Part shown: positions 1 to 7,034 of the stretch, in pieces
Position numbering within the stretch: the stretch's first letter is position 1
How the letters are laid out: each line of letters opens with the position of its first letter
Assembly: GCA_903904765.1 (NCBI GenBank)
Contig: CAIVEA010000006.1
Span: 1-15,486, forward strand
DNA from: an uncultured Chloroflexota bacterium
GTDB lineage: Bacteria > Chloroflexota > Anaerolineae > Aggregatilineales > Phototrophicaceae
Reading direction: 5' to 3'
DNA length: 15,486 bases
The notes under the pieces: generated by a model
Databases searched by the model: none
What the model was told of the DNA's origin: nothing
The model's input: only the letters and a program-made list of their open reading frames with translations
Position numbers and translations under genes: made by a program

Positions 1-2
1 CG

Positions 3-809
3 ATGAACGGCGTGATTCTGGTCGAAACCCTGCGCCGCAATTGGAAGTCCCTGCTGGGATGGAGCTTCAGCATGGGGCTGATCGGCTACTACCTGATGAT
101 CGTTGTCCCCAATATGGATGTGCTGCAACAGTATTCCAAGCTGATCTCCAGTATGCCCAGCGCCCTGTTCAGCTTAATGGGCGTGGATGATGCGGCGGTG
201 GTCGCCACGCCGGAGGGCTTCATCAGCTTCGGCTTCTTTAGCTATGCCACGCTCATGCTGGCGGTGTGGGCGGTGATGGCGGGCATGAGCATCAGCGCCA
301 ACGAAGAAGACGATGGCATTATGGATGTGGTGTTGGCGCTGCCCGTCTTGCGCTGGCGCGTGATCGTGGAGAAATTCGCTGCGTACAGCCTGATTGCGGT
401 CGGAATCGCGGCGGGGGCGCTGATTGGCCTGCTGCTGGGCGTGATGGGTTCGACTCTGCCCGTCAACCCTGCCAAACTGGTGGTGAGCACGCTCAATCTG
501 CTGCCGAGTATGCTGCTCATGTTGGCGCTGGCGACGTTTGCGGGCGCATGGGCGCGGCGCAAATCCGGTGCGCTCACGTTGACCTCGGTGGTCATCATCG
601 GCAGCTACTTTGTGGATTTTGTCGGGCGCAACGCCAGCGGCACAGCGACGGATCTGCTGCGCGGCCTGTCGTTCTTCAAATACTACGATGCGCTGGGCGT
701 GATGCGTGACGGGCTGAACGCGGGCAATGTCCTGCTGCTGTTGGCGGCGACGCTGCTACTGCTGGCTGGTAGCGTGTGGTGCTTCCAGCGCCGCGACATC
801 GGCGTATGA
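3..809 (+). CDS. ABC-2 type transporter permease
   Basis: Membrane subunit of an ABC exporter; no substrate can be inferred. The 268-residue protein has about six hydrophobic segments: one near the N-terminus (about 18-36), one near 75-95, four more in the second half. The cytosolic loop NEEDDGIMDVVLALPVLRWR (residues about 100-119) has the acidic-then-LPV-R pattern usual in ABC-2 permeases, and the C-terminus ends in FQRRDIGV, also typical. The ATG at position 3 sits in an ATGA, so a TGA at 4-6 probably ends an upstream gene in another frame. In this family that gene is usually the ATPase, but it lies outside the window. A hairpin follows at 828-856. Family assignment is firm; partner and substrate are inference. 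Confidence 0.85.
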   Translation: MNGVILVETLRRNWKSLLGWSFSMGLIGYYLMIVVPNMDVLQQYSKLISSMPSALFSLMGVDDAAVVATPEGFISFGFFSYATLMLAVWAVMAGMSISANEEDDGIMDVVLALPVLRWRVIVEKFAAYSLIAVGIAAGALIGLLLGVMGSTLPVNPAKLVVSTLNLLPSMLLMLALATFAGAWARRKSGALTLTSVVIIGSYFVDFVGRNASGTATDLLRGLSFFKYYDALGVMRDGLNAGNVLLLLAATLLLLAGSVWCFQRRDIGV

Positions 810-827
810 CGGGCGCATGAGCAACGG

Positions 828-856
828 ATGAAAGCGGCTTGCCGAGTCGCCTTCAT
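828..856 (+). terminator. Hairpin after the ABC permease, probable terminator
   Basis: ATGAAAGCGGC (828-838) and GTCGCCTTCAT (846-856) form an 11-position stem with one mismatch and one G-T pair around a 7-nt loop. It lies 19 nt after the permease stop codon. Only a short T-rich tail follows (TTTCG), so termination is likely but not certain. Confidence 0.45.
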
Positions 857-919
857 TTCGACTACAGTAAAGATAGGGGCGGACAGATCAAGTTCGCCTC
901 TGTTTGTGTAACCATGCAG

Positions 920-1022
920 ACCCTCACCCTGTAGTCCCTCTCCCTTAGGGCGAGGAACTGAAGAATCGTGTTATCCTCTTGCTCCCCTTCGCCCTGAGGG
1001 AGAAGGGGTGGGGGATGAGGGT
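920..1022. repeat. Dispersed imperfect inverted repeat, copy 1
   Basis: A 103-bp element with a C-rich left arm (ACCCTCACCCT, then TCCCTCTCCCT) and a G-rich right arm (CTGAGGGAGAAGGGG, then GGGATGAGGGT), so the two ends are roughly complementary and could fold into one long hairpin. A second copy of almost equal length lies at 11654-11755. The stretch TTGCTCCCCTTCGCC is identical in both and the centres differ. It sits between the ABC permease and the secreted-protein gene and carries no gene of its own. It resembles non-autonomous REP or MITE-type repeats. The rest of 810-1050 holds only the hairpin at 828-856 and the ribosome binding site at 1037-1041. Confidence 0.75.
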
Positions 1023-1036
1023 CAACAACGGGCGGC

Positions 1037-1041
1037 AGGAG
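1037..1041 (+). promoter_or_regulatory. Ribosome binding site that fixes the start at 1051
   Basis: AGGAG lies 9 nt before the ATG at 1051. The alternative TTG at 979 lies inside the dispersed repeat, has no such site, and would add 24 charged residues in front of a good signal peptide. Confidence 0.7.
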
Positions 1042-1050
1042 CGTGTGACG

Positions 1051-2742
1051 ATGTGGAAATGGTTGATTCTGCTCGTGGTCATGGGCGGGTTGCTGGGCGG
1101 CGTGGCTGCCGCGCAGGACGCGCCCGATTGGGCTGCGCTTGTCCCTGCCGATGTCACGGCGCTCGTTGAACTGAACCTGACCGACCCCGACGCGGTGATT
1201 CGCACGTTGAACGCCGCTTATTTCTCCGCTGCGCTGGTGCAACCGGAGCGCGTCATCGCGCAGCAGGGCGGGATTGACTGGGATGGCTTCTTCCCGCTGG
1301 ATACATGGTTCGAGGTGGACGGAATCTCGTTCACGAAGAACATCCAGCCGTGGCTGGGCGATCACCTGCTGGCCGTTTACCGCGATCTGGACGGGAGTCT
1401 GGTCGCCAGCGCCGAACACACGCTGCTGATACTGCCTGCGGATGATCTGGTCAGCGCGGCGGCGCACCTCAGCCCGATTATCAAAGGGCAGGAGGGCATG
1501 ACCGAGAGCAGCTATCGCGGCGTGACGGTCTATGCCAGCGCCACCGCCGCCATTGCCATGACCACGCCCGCCGTGTTCATCGGTGCGCCGGATTTCGTCC
1601 GCGCCGCGCTGGATGTGCAGGCCGGAGAAGCACCCGCCCTGAGCGCCGTCAGCGCCTACCACGACACCCGTGCCGCACTGCCGGAATCCCCTGCGACGGC
1701 CTATGTACAGGGCGATCATTTGCTGGCGGCGACCAACGGCCTGTTGAACGGCTTACCGGATTCGGAACAACTGCTGGCGGCCTTTGGCGAGGCGCTGGGG
1801 CAAATCCGTTCCCAACCGTCATGGCTGACGCGCCTGCTGACGGGCGCGTATGACGCGGGCGGTGCGGCGCTGCTGTGGGACGAAAAGACATTTCAGGTGC
1901 AGGCGCAGGTGCGGTTGCATGGCGCGGTGGATTTGACCACGCCCACCGCGATCCCGCTGGATATGCTGGAGGCCGTGCCGCGCAGCGCCTTCCTCATCCA
2001 CAGCGGGGCGAACCTGCGCGATTTCCTGTGGGATGCGCTGACCGCCGCCCCGATGAGCAATTTCGCCCGCGACCTGCTGGGCGGCCTGCCCATCCTGACG
2101 GCGGGGACTTCTGAACTGATTACTGCCCCCACCAGCAGCCAGATTCAAGCCGCCATCAGCGCCTTCCTCGTCAATTTGGGGCGTTCGCAGCAGGTGGATG
2201 TGCAAACTGCGTTGTTGGATAAGCTGGGCGACCCGTACACGCTGGCGTTGCTGCCGCGCCCGAATAACCCGCTGCCCCTACTCCAGATTCCCTTCGACAT
2301 CCTGCTCCTAAGCACTTCGCCGGACGCGGAAGGCGCGGCGGCGGGGGCGGCGGCGTTGCTGCAAGCCATTTTCCCGTTGAGCGAGGGCGACGCGCAAACC
2401 GTTGGCGATTGGACGCTCACGCCGCTGCTGGCGGAAGGCATCACCGAGCCGATTTTCACGGTGGGCGTGAGTGGCGAACGATTGGTGTTGACGACAGGCA
2501 GCGCGGAGGCCGTGATGAGTGCGCCTGCCGGAGCGATTACGGATGCCGAGTGGTGGGCGGGGCTGGTGGGCGACAGTGCGCCGGATTTGTTCGTGGATTT
2601 GAACGTGTTCTACAACACCCTGTTCCCGACGGCGGGCGGCTTCACCACTGGCGAGACACAGCGTTCGCGCCTGCTGCTGCGGGCGGAACGGGCGGGCAAT
2701 CTGGACGCGCTCAACCTGACGCTGGCGCTACCGAACGGGTGA
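1051..2742 (+). CDS. Secreted protein resembling DUF3352
   Basis: A 563-residue exported protein of unknown function. The N-terminus (MWKWLILLVVMGGLLGGVAA, then AQDAP) is a signal peptide: short basic start, hydrophobic core, small residues before the likely cut after AAAQ or AQDA. The mature part opens with LVPADVTALVELNLTDPDAV and contains a WDGFFPLDTWFEVDG ... IQPWLGDHL stretch, the arrangement seen in DUF3352-type proteins of cyanobacteria and Chloroflexota. The rest alternates amphipathic strands and Ala/Gly-rich helices, with repeated phrases such as 'ALLQAIFPLSEGDAQTVGDW', consistent with repeated alpha/beta units. No catalytic motif or membrane anchor is visible after the signal. It ends 9 nt before the convergent gene at 2752. 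Secretion is well supported; the family name is moderately so. Confidence 0.75.
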   Translation: MWKWLILLVVMGGLLGGVAAAQDAPDWAALVPADVTALVELNLTDPDAVIRTLNAAYFSAALVQPERVIAQQGGIDWDGFFPLDTWFEVDGISFTKNIQPWLGDHLLAVYRDLDGSLVASAEHTLLILPADDLVSAAAHLSPIIKGQEGMTESSYRGVTVYASATAAIAMTTPAVFIGAPDFVRAALDVQAGEAPALSAVSAYHDTRAALPESPATAYVQGDHLLAATNGLLNGLPDSEQLLAAFGEALGQIRSQPSWLTRLLTGAYDAGGAALLWDEKTFQVQAQVRLHGAVDLTTPTAIPLDMLEAVPRSAFLIHSGANLRDFLWDALTAAPMSNFARDLLGGLPILTAGTSELITAPTSSQIQAAISAFLVNLGRSQQVDVQTALLDKLGDPYTLALLPRPNNPLPLLQIPFDILLLSTSPDAEGAAAGAAALLQAIFPLSEGDAQTVGDWTLTPLLAEGITEPIFTVGVSGERLVLTTGSAEAVMSAPAGAITDAEWWAGLVGDSAPDLFVDLNVFYNTLFPTAGGFTTGETQRSRLLLRAERAGNLDALNLTLALPNG

Positions 2743-2751
2743 CGCGGGCGC

Positions 2752-3384
2752 TTATTTCAGCGGGGTGGGCTGGTAGCGCGTGTGGAAGTTCTCGTCGTTC
2801 ATGTGATACGGTTCGCCCTGTGAGCCGATGCACAGCCAGCGCCCTTCCGGCACAACGATGGGTTCAGGGCTTTCGAGGGACTGCACCATGATGGCGACGG
2901 GCAGTTTGAGTGCCCAGATGCCCAGATGCTTGAAATACGGTTTACAGCCGTTCAACATCAGGTGTTTTTGCGGCTCGTTGGGTCGCCACATCGGGTCATC
3001 CCACGGGCGATAGGTCTTTTTGAACAAATCCGGCTGCACCGGCCAGTGCTCATAATCGTCCAGCGAGGGGCGCACATGGTCACCGGGGGTGTAGCAGATG
3101 ATGTCGCCGCTATCGGCACGCAGGATTTCGAGAGTCATTTCGATGTCCAGCTTTTGCTTGAGGACACGCGCCATCACCAGCCGCTTTGTGGGCAGGTAGT
3201 AATGAAACCCGCTTTTGAGCAGTTCTTCTTCAGACCAATCGCGCTGGCGGAGTACCTGTGAGCGTGGCATAGACGCATCGTATTCCGTAAACAAACTTTC
3301 CGTTATTTCTCCATTGTATAAGAAATGCTGAAATTGCCTAGCGACCTGATAGGGCAAGAGCATTAAGGATTGCCGTCGCCGCAT
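2752..3384 (-). CDS. Protein of unknown function with an internally duplicated PGD...F..TY unit
   Basis: I do not recognise a named family with certainty. The 210-residue protein has no signal peptide or membrane segment. Its central part (residues about 77-128) reads KQKLDIEMTLEIL ... TPGDHVRP ... WPVQPDLFKKTYRPW. The end (about 157-207) repeats the pattern as LKLPVAIMVQSLE ... PEGRWLCIGSQGEPYHM ... ENFHTRYQP. PGD (or EG), then an aromatic-Pro step, then F..TY recalls small PGD-type beta proteins found on phages and in bacterial genomes. Start choice is uncertain: ATG at 3384 or ATG at 3363 (203 residues), neither with a clear ribosome binding site; a TTG at 3390 is also open. It converges with the secreted-protein gene and is divergent from the MaoC-like gene. 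Confidence 0.7.
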   Translation of the reverse strand: MRRRQSLMLLPYQVARQFQHFLYNGEITESLFTEYDASMPRSQVLRQRDWSEEELLKSGFHYYLPTKRLVMARVLKQKLDIEMTLEILRADSGDIICYTPGDHVRPSLDDYEHWPVQPDLFKKTYRPWDDPMWRPNEPQKHLMLNGCKPYFKHLGIWALKLPVAIMVQSLESPEPIVVPEGRWLCIGSQGEPYHMNDENFHTRYQPTPLK

Positions 3385-3438
3385 CCTCAAGGCTGGCCCC
3401 CGCCCGGATTGCGCCCCATGCGGTTCTACCTGTAGGAT

Positions 3439-3458
3439 TAAACCTGAAGCACGGTTTA
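3439..3458. promoter_or_regulatory. Inverted repeat in the divergent gene spacer
   Basis: TAAACC (3439-3444) and GGTTTA (3453-3458) form a perfect 6-bp dyad with 8 nt between. It lies between the divergent genes starting at 3384 and 3495, where a regulator serving either direction would bind. No convincing -35/-10 pair is visible, so the operator role is inferred. Confidence 0.35.
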
Positions 3459-3494
3459 CAGTCGCAGAGGAATGCCCATGAAGCGAGGTGAACG

Positions 3495-3947
3495 ATGGCC
3501 GGGAAGTATTTCGACGATCTAGAGCCGGGAATGACCTTCAAGCATGATCTGGGGCGCACCCTGACCGAAATGGATAACACCCTGTTCAGTGCGCTCACCA
3601 TGAACACCCAACCGTTGCATATCAACGAGGATTTTGCCAGTCATACCCAGTTCGGACACCGCATCATCAATGGCATTTTCACGCTTGGCGTGGTGGTGGG
3701 AATCAGCGTGGCCGATCTCACGCAGGGGACGATCATCGCCAATCTGGGCTACGAGGATATCATCCACCCGCACCCGCTGTTTCATGGTGATACGCTGTAT
3801 GTCGAGTCCGAGGTGTTGAGCAAACGCGCCAGTGCTTCCAAACCGGATTGCGGGGTGATTCGCCTCAAGCACATCGGGCGCAACCAGACAGGGGTGGTGT
3901 GCATCGAAGTTGTTCGTACCGCCCTGTTCCTCAAGCGTCCGGCCTGA
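3495..3947 (+). CDS. MaoC-like hotdog-fold dehydratase/hydratase
   Basis: Predicted to hydrate or dehydrate an enoyl-CoA or related acyl-CoA thioester in the cytosol. The 150-residue length fits a single hotdog domain. It opens with GKYFDDLEPGMTF, the usual MaoC-like N-terminal strand. The active-site helix reads NTQPLHINEDFA (residues about 36-47), the N..PLH pattern of hydratase-2/MaoC, followed by IINGIFTLGVVVGISV. PLFHGDTLYVESEVL later matches the conserved HGDTL.....V strand. The nearest described relatives by pattern are mesaconyl-CoA/methylmalyl-CoA hydratase-like proteins; the actual substrate cannot be read here. GAGGTG at 3485-3490 precedes the start. The next gene follows after 28 nt, so the two may be co-transcribed, though no functional link is evident. 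Confidence 0.85.
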   Translation: MAGKYFDDLEPGMTFKHDLGRTLTEMDNTLFSALTMNTQPLHINEDFASHTQFGHRIINGIFTLGVVVGISVADLTQGTIIANLGYEDIIHPHPLFHGDTLYVESEVLSKRASASKPDCGVIRLKHIGRNQTGVVCIEVVRTALFLKRPA

Positions 3948-3960
3948 GCGCCGCTTTCAC

Positions 3961-3966
3961 AAGGAG
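3961..3966 (+). promoter_or_regulatory. Ribosome binding site that fixes the start at 3976
   Basis: AAGGAG is 9 nt before the ATG at 3976 but directly abuts the ATG at 3967, so 3976 is the better start for the HExxH membrane protein. Confidence 0.65.
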
Positions 3967-3975
3967 ATGCCCGTC

Positions 3976-4596
3976 ATGCTCCGTGCAGTGAAGCAACCGA
4001 TCCACGATCTACCCTCCGGTTACGTGCAGGTGCGCCATCTGGTGCTGCTGGAACCCGGCAACCTGCTGCGCCTCAATCTGGCGGCGCTGCTGCCGCTGGC
4101 GACCAGTTTTGTACTCATGGCGGGGTGGATGGCGCTGGTGTTGCGGTGGCGTGGGGCGCGTCCGGGCGGATTGGGCGTGGATTGGGCATGGTGGGTGTGG
4201 CTGGCGCTAATCTTCGTGGGCAGCATCGTCATCCACGAAGGGCTGCACGGTGCGGCGATTCGCTGGACAGGCCATCGCCCGCGCTATGGCATGATGTTGA
4301 GCAAAGCCGCTTTCTACGCGACGGCGGATCGGGCGCTGTTCCGGCGCGGGGAGTTCATCGTGGTGGCGCTCGCGCCCATTGTGGGCATCACGCTGGGCGG
4401 GATGGCGTTGATGCCCCTGCTTTCGGATACAGCGGCCTATTATGTGGCGCTGGGCGTGGTGCTGAACGCGGGTAATTCCATCGGTGATCTGTGGATGACG
4501 GCGGCGGTGCTGCGTTATTCGCCGCAGGCGCTCGTTCGCGATGAAGCCGACAGCATCCGCATTTACGAACCCGCGCCACCTCTCAATTATATGTGA
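3976..4596 (+). CDS. DUF3267-like membrane protein with HExxH motif (putative zincin)
   Basis: A 206-residue integral membrane protein. Hydrophobic segments lie at about 33-58, 70-88, 126-150 and 154-175. The second ends in VIHEGLHGAAIRWTGHRPRYG with HEGLH at residues 87-91, a zinc-metalloprotease HExxH. The stretch NAGNSIGDLW (about 164-173) supplies an Asp in the place where DUF3267 proteins have their proposed third metal ligand. This is the layout of DUF3267, described as a putative zincin peptidase and related to site-2-protease-like folds. Proteolysis has not been shown for the family as far as I know, so function is inferred from the motif. It probably shares a transcript with the MaoC-like gene 28 nt upstream, and a strong hairpin covers its stop codon. 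Confidence 0.8.
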   Translation: MLRAVKQPIHDLPSGYVQVRHLVLLEPGNLLRLNLAALLPLATSFVLMAGWMALVLRWRGARPGGLGVDWAWWVWLALIFVGSIVIHEGLHGAAIRWTGHRPRYGMMLSKAAFYATADRALFRRGEFIVVALAPIVGITLGGMALMPLLSDTAAYYVALGVVLNAGNSIGDLWMTAAVLRYSPQALVRDEADSIRIYEPAPPLNYM

Positions 4597-4608
4597 CGAG
4601 AGGTGGCG
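4574..4608. terminator. Hairpin over the stop codon, probable two-way terminator
   Basis: CGCCACCTCTC (4574-4584) pairs perfectly with GAGAGGTGGCG (4598-4608) around a 13-nt loop that contains the TGA of the plus-strand gene. It lies 15 nt beyond the end of the convergent MFS gene, so it could stop transcripts from both sides. No long T run flanks it on either strand. Confidence 0.6.
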
Positions 4609-4623
4609 GGATAATCAGGTGCG

Positions 4624-5874
4624 TTAATCGCCAGCCGGGGCGGGCGCGTTCATGGCACGCAGTTTGCGCGGTGAACTGATATTCAGCGACAGTCCCGCTG
4701 CCACCAGCCCCAGTACCGCCGCCGACAGGAAAATCAGGTGATAGTCGCCCAGCAGGTCGCGGAACAGGCCCCCCGCATAGCTGGCAATGCCCGCGCCGAT
4801 CATGTGCGAGCAGAAAATCCAGCCGTAGAGCGTGCCGAGCGAGGTGCGCCCGAACCGCTGCGCTGTCAGATTGACGGTCGGCGGCACGGTGGCTACCCAG
4901 TCGAGGCCGTAGATGATCGAGAAGATCAGCATCCCTTTCATCTCCAGCACGAAGGGCAGCGCCGCCAGCGACAGCCCCCGGAAGCCGTAGTACATCGCCA
5001 GCAGTTTGCGGTTGTCGTAGCGGTCACTCAGCCAGCCGGAGGCCATCGTGCCGAAGATGTTCATCACGCCCATGATCGCCAGCGCCCACGAAATATCGGC
5101 CTCCACAAAGCCGTGTTCCAGCGTGTGCGGCAGCAGGTGTGTACCGATCAGGCCGTTGGTGGTGTAGCCGCAAATGAAGAAGCTGCCCGCCAGCAACCAG
5201 AAGTCGCGGGTGCGAATGGCCTCGCGCAGGCTGGTCTGGCGGGAGTCGGTCTGTGAAGTGGCGGTGCTGGCTTCGCCTAGCGGTTCTGAACCCACATCCG
5301 AGGGGCGATTCCGCATGAAGATCAGCACTGCCACCAGCGCCACCGCCGCTGCGCCCGTCAGCACGCCGAACACGCTGCGCCACCCCGCCGCCGTCACCAG
5401 CGCGATCAGCGCCGGAACGAAGATCAACTGTCCGGCGGCGCTGGCTGCCCCGAAGATGCCCACCACCACGCCCCGGTAACGGTTGAACCAGCGCAGCGCC
5501 ACCGTTGCGCCCAGCACGTTTGTGACCGTACCCGTTCCCACGCCTACAATCAGCCCCCAGAACAGGTGCAGTTGCCACAACTGCTGCAAGGCCAGCAGCG
5601 GAATCAAGCCGAGGCTCACCATCGCCAACCCGCCCATCATCACGCGGCGCGGGCCGAAGCGGTCTACCAGTGTGCCACCGATGGGGCCGCCGAAGCCGAA
5701 TGCGAACAGGCTGATGGCGACGGCGAACGAAATGCTGGCGCGATCCCAGCCGAACTCGGCCTCCAGCGGCTTAATGACCACGCTGGGGGCGGTACGCACC
5801 CCGGCAGACACCAGCAGCGCCACGAACGTGACCGCCACCACGACCCAACCGTAAAAAAAGCGACGTGATTTCAT
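4624..5874 (-). CDS. MFS transporter, oxalate/formate antiporter-like (MCT/OFA type)
   Basis: A 416-residue secondary transporter with about twelve hydrophobic segments in two halves. The N-terminus FYGWVVVAVTF is characteristic of MFS members of the OxlT/monocarboxylate group. Loop 2-3 carries the MFS motif A as GGTLVDRFGPRR (residues about 66-77), and its counterpart in the second half is SGWLSDRYDNRK. The substrate is probably an organic anion by family, but no specificity residues can be read. AGGA lies 6 nt before the ATG. Direct repeats at 5901-5930 may be regulatory. Nothing adjacent encodes a decarboxylase or CoA-transferase that would suggest oxalate. Confidence 0.88.
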   Translation of the reverse strand: MKSRRFFYGWVVVAVTFVALLVSAGVRTAPSVVIKPLEAEFGWDRASISFAVAISLFAFGFGGPIGGTLVDRFGPRRVMMGGLAMVSLGLIPLLALQQLWQLHLFWGLIVGVGTGTVTNVLGATVALRWFNRYRGVVVGIFGAASAAGQLIFVPALIALVTAAGWRSVFGVLTGAAAVALVAVLIFMRNRPSDVGSEPLGEASTATSQTDSRQTSLREAIRTRDFWLLAGSFFICGYTTNGLIGTHLLPHTLEHGFVEADISWALAIMGVMNIFGTMASGWLSDRYDNRKLLAMYYGFRGLSLAALPFVLEMKGMLIFSIIYGLDWVATVPPTVNLTAQRFGRTSLGTLYGWIFCSHMIGAGIASYAGGLFRDLLGDYHLIFLSAAVLGLVAAGLSLNISSPRKLRAMNAPAPAGD

Positions 5875-5900
5875 GAAATGTCCTTTTGAGATACCGTCAG

Positions 5901-5930
5901 GCTATCTTATGGGAAGTGTTGTTATCTTAC
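5901..5930 (-). promoter_or_regulatory. Direct repeat pair upstream of the MFS gene
   Basis: GCTATCTTAT (5901-5910) and GTTATCTTAC (5921-5930) are the same decamer with two changes, starting exactly 20 bp apart, about two helical turns. They lie 27-56 nt before the MFS start, where an operator would be expected. A closely similar GGCTATCT-ATG occurs before the leucine-rich repeat gene. TAAGAT at 5910-5905 on the minus strand could be a -10 box. Confidence 0.35.
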
Positions 5931-5960
5931 CAGCGCCACACGAGTCCATGCGGCGCTGGT
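5929..5960 (-). terminator. Hairpin after the leucine-rich repeat gene
   Basis: ACCAGCGCC (5929-5937) and GGCGCTGGT (5952-5960) form a perfect 9-bp stem with a 14-nt loop, 17 nt beyond the stop of the gene at 5977. No T run follows on the minus strand, so this is a weak terminator call. Confidence 0.4.
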
Positions 5961-5976
5961 TCGACAGGTGATGCGC

Positions 5977-6912
5977 TCACACATACACGATGCAACCGCG
6001 TTCACGCAGGTCATCCAACCACGCGGGCAAAACGCGCAGCTTATTCCAACGCAGATCGAGCTTTTCCAATACAGGCAGGTCGCGCAGGCTGTCCGGCAGC
6101 GCGGTGAGTTGATTCCCGCGCACATCCAGCAGGCGCAGGTCGCGCAGTCCGCCCAGCGTATCCGGCAGGGCGCGAAGATGGTTGTTCCGCAGCGATATAT
6201 GCGTCAACCGCGACAGATGACCGATTGAGTCCGGCAGCGCGGTCAGGCGATTGTTTTGCAGATCAAGCTGACGCAGCGCGGACAGATGTCCCACACTTTC
6301 CGGCAGTGTGACCAGCGCATTGTCCATCAGGTGCAATTCGCGGAGGCGAACCAGCTTGCCGAGGGTATCCGGCAGCGCCGTCAGCCGGTTATGGTACAGG
6401 CGCAATTCGACCAGCGCGGTTAATTCGCCCAGCGTATCCGGCAATTGGGGGAGCGCGTTATGCGTGGCGCTCAGGTAGATGAGCGCCGATAGCTGACCGA
6501 GCGCATCCGGCAAGGCGGTCAGGTCATTGTCGCTCACGTACAGGAATTCCAGTGCGGTCAGATCACCGATGAACGCTGGTACAGTCTGTAACCGATTATG
6601 CCCCGCATCCAGCACGCGCAGTTCGCGCAGATGCGCGAGGCTGGCGGGCAAGTCGCGCATCCCACAGGTGTGAAGATACAGGTAACGCAAGCGGGGCAGT
6701 GCATCGAAACGGTCAGGGATCGCCTCAAGGGGATTTTCGCCCAGCGACAGCGTTTCCAGTTCGCTCCGTTCCCACACAACGGGCGGCACAGCCGTGAGTT
6801 GGTTACGATGCAGGATCAAACTGCACGTGCCGGGTGGGACGGCCTCCGGCGCGAGCGTGGTTAGCCCGCGCCCTTCCAGATCAATCGCAAGCGAATCCGG
6901 TGAATCGGTCAT
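5977..6912 (-). CDS. Leucine-rich repeat protein, 12 repeats
   Basis: A 311-residue protein made almost entirely of 22-23 residue leucine-rich repeats of the form LxxLxLxxNxLxxLPxxLGxL. Twelve repeats can be counted, from SLILHRNQL near residue 31 to LEKLDLRWNKL near residue 285, after an N-terminal LAIDLEGRGLTTL that acts as a first cap. The ALPD/LP phrase in nearly every unit puts it with the Shoc2/Ras-suppressor-like LRR class. There is no signal peptide and no membrane segment, so it is probably cytosolic and works by binding a protein partner. No kinase, GTPase (Roc) or peptidase domain is attached. Ends in GCIVYV. GGAGG lies 12 nt before the ATG, slightly far. It is separated from its neighbours by hairpins, so it is probably a single-gene unit. 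Confidence 0.92.
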   Translation of the reverse strand: MTDSPDSLAIDLEGRGLTTLAPEAVPPGTCSLILHRNQLTAVPPVVWERSELETLSLGENPLEAIPDRFDALPRLRYLYLHTCGMRDLPASLAHLRELRVLDAGHNRLQTVPAFIGDLTALEFLYVSDNDLTALPDALGQLSALIYLSATHNALPQLPDTLGELTALVELRLYHNRLTALPDTLGKLVRLRELHLMDNALVTLPESVGHLSALRQLDLQNNRLTALPDSIGHLSRLTHISLRNNHLRALPDTLGGLRDLRLLDVRGNQLTALPDSLRDLPVLEKLDLRWNKLRVLPAWLDDLRERGCIVYV

Positions 6913-6930
6913 CGTCGGGGTTATCCTCCG

Positions 6931-6950
6931 GCTATCTATGCAGAGATAGC
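6931..6950 (-). promoter_or_regulatory. Inverted repeat upstream of the leucine-rich repeat gene
   Basis: GCTATCT (6931-6937) and AGATAGC (6944-6950) form a perfect 7-bp dyad with a 6-nt spacer, 18 nt before the start codon. It could be an operator or a leader hairpin. The left arm and flank (GGCTATCTATG) resemble GGCTATCTTATG upstream of the MFS gene. Confidence 0.4.
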
Positions 6951-6976
6951 ATAGCGCCTCACGGGGACAAATGAAA

Positions 6977-7002
6977 ACAGGGGCGCTGGTGTGCGCCCCC
7001 GT
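6977..7002 (-). terminator. Terminator of the toxin/antitoxin operon
   Basis: ACAGGGGCGC and GCGCCCCCGT pair with one mismatch around the loop TGGTGT. Read on the minus strand the stem is followed by TGTTTTCATTTG, a T-rich tail. It lies 32 nt beyond the toxin stop codon. Confidence 0.65.
6980..7002. repeat. Left copy of a 23-bp inverted repeat flanking the toxin/antitoxin genes
   Basis: These 23 bases are the exact reverse complement of 7747-7769. Because each copy is itself a hairpin, orientation is told by the loop: TGGTGT here, ACACCA in the right copy. The pair encloses only the toxin, antitoxin and their promoter. Confidence 0.8.
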
Positions 7003-7034
7003 CTAATGCTGTCACTCAGCCATTGTTTCGTTGT

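Noticed and set aside
979..1050. Longer version of the secreted protein starting at TTG 979
   Set aside because: It would be coded by the right arm of the dispersed repeat, has no ribosome binding site, and would bury the signal peptide. The ATG at 1051 has AGGAG at the right distance.
862..1719. 285-residue open frame on the minus strand
   Set aside because: It is antisense to the secreted-protein gene, rich in Arg, Gly, His and Gln with no family pattern, and also crosses the repeat. GC-rich codon use leaves such frames open by chance.
5977..6912. Possible CRISPR or tandem DNA repeat array because phrases such as TCCGGCAG recur about every 69 nt
   Set aside because: The period is 23 codons and the repeats are leucine-rich repeat coding units; spacers are not unique sequences.
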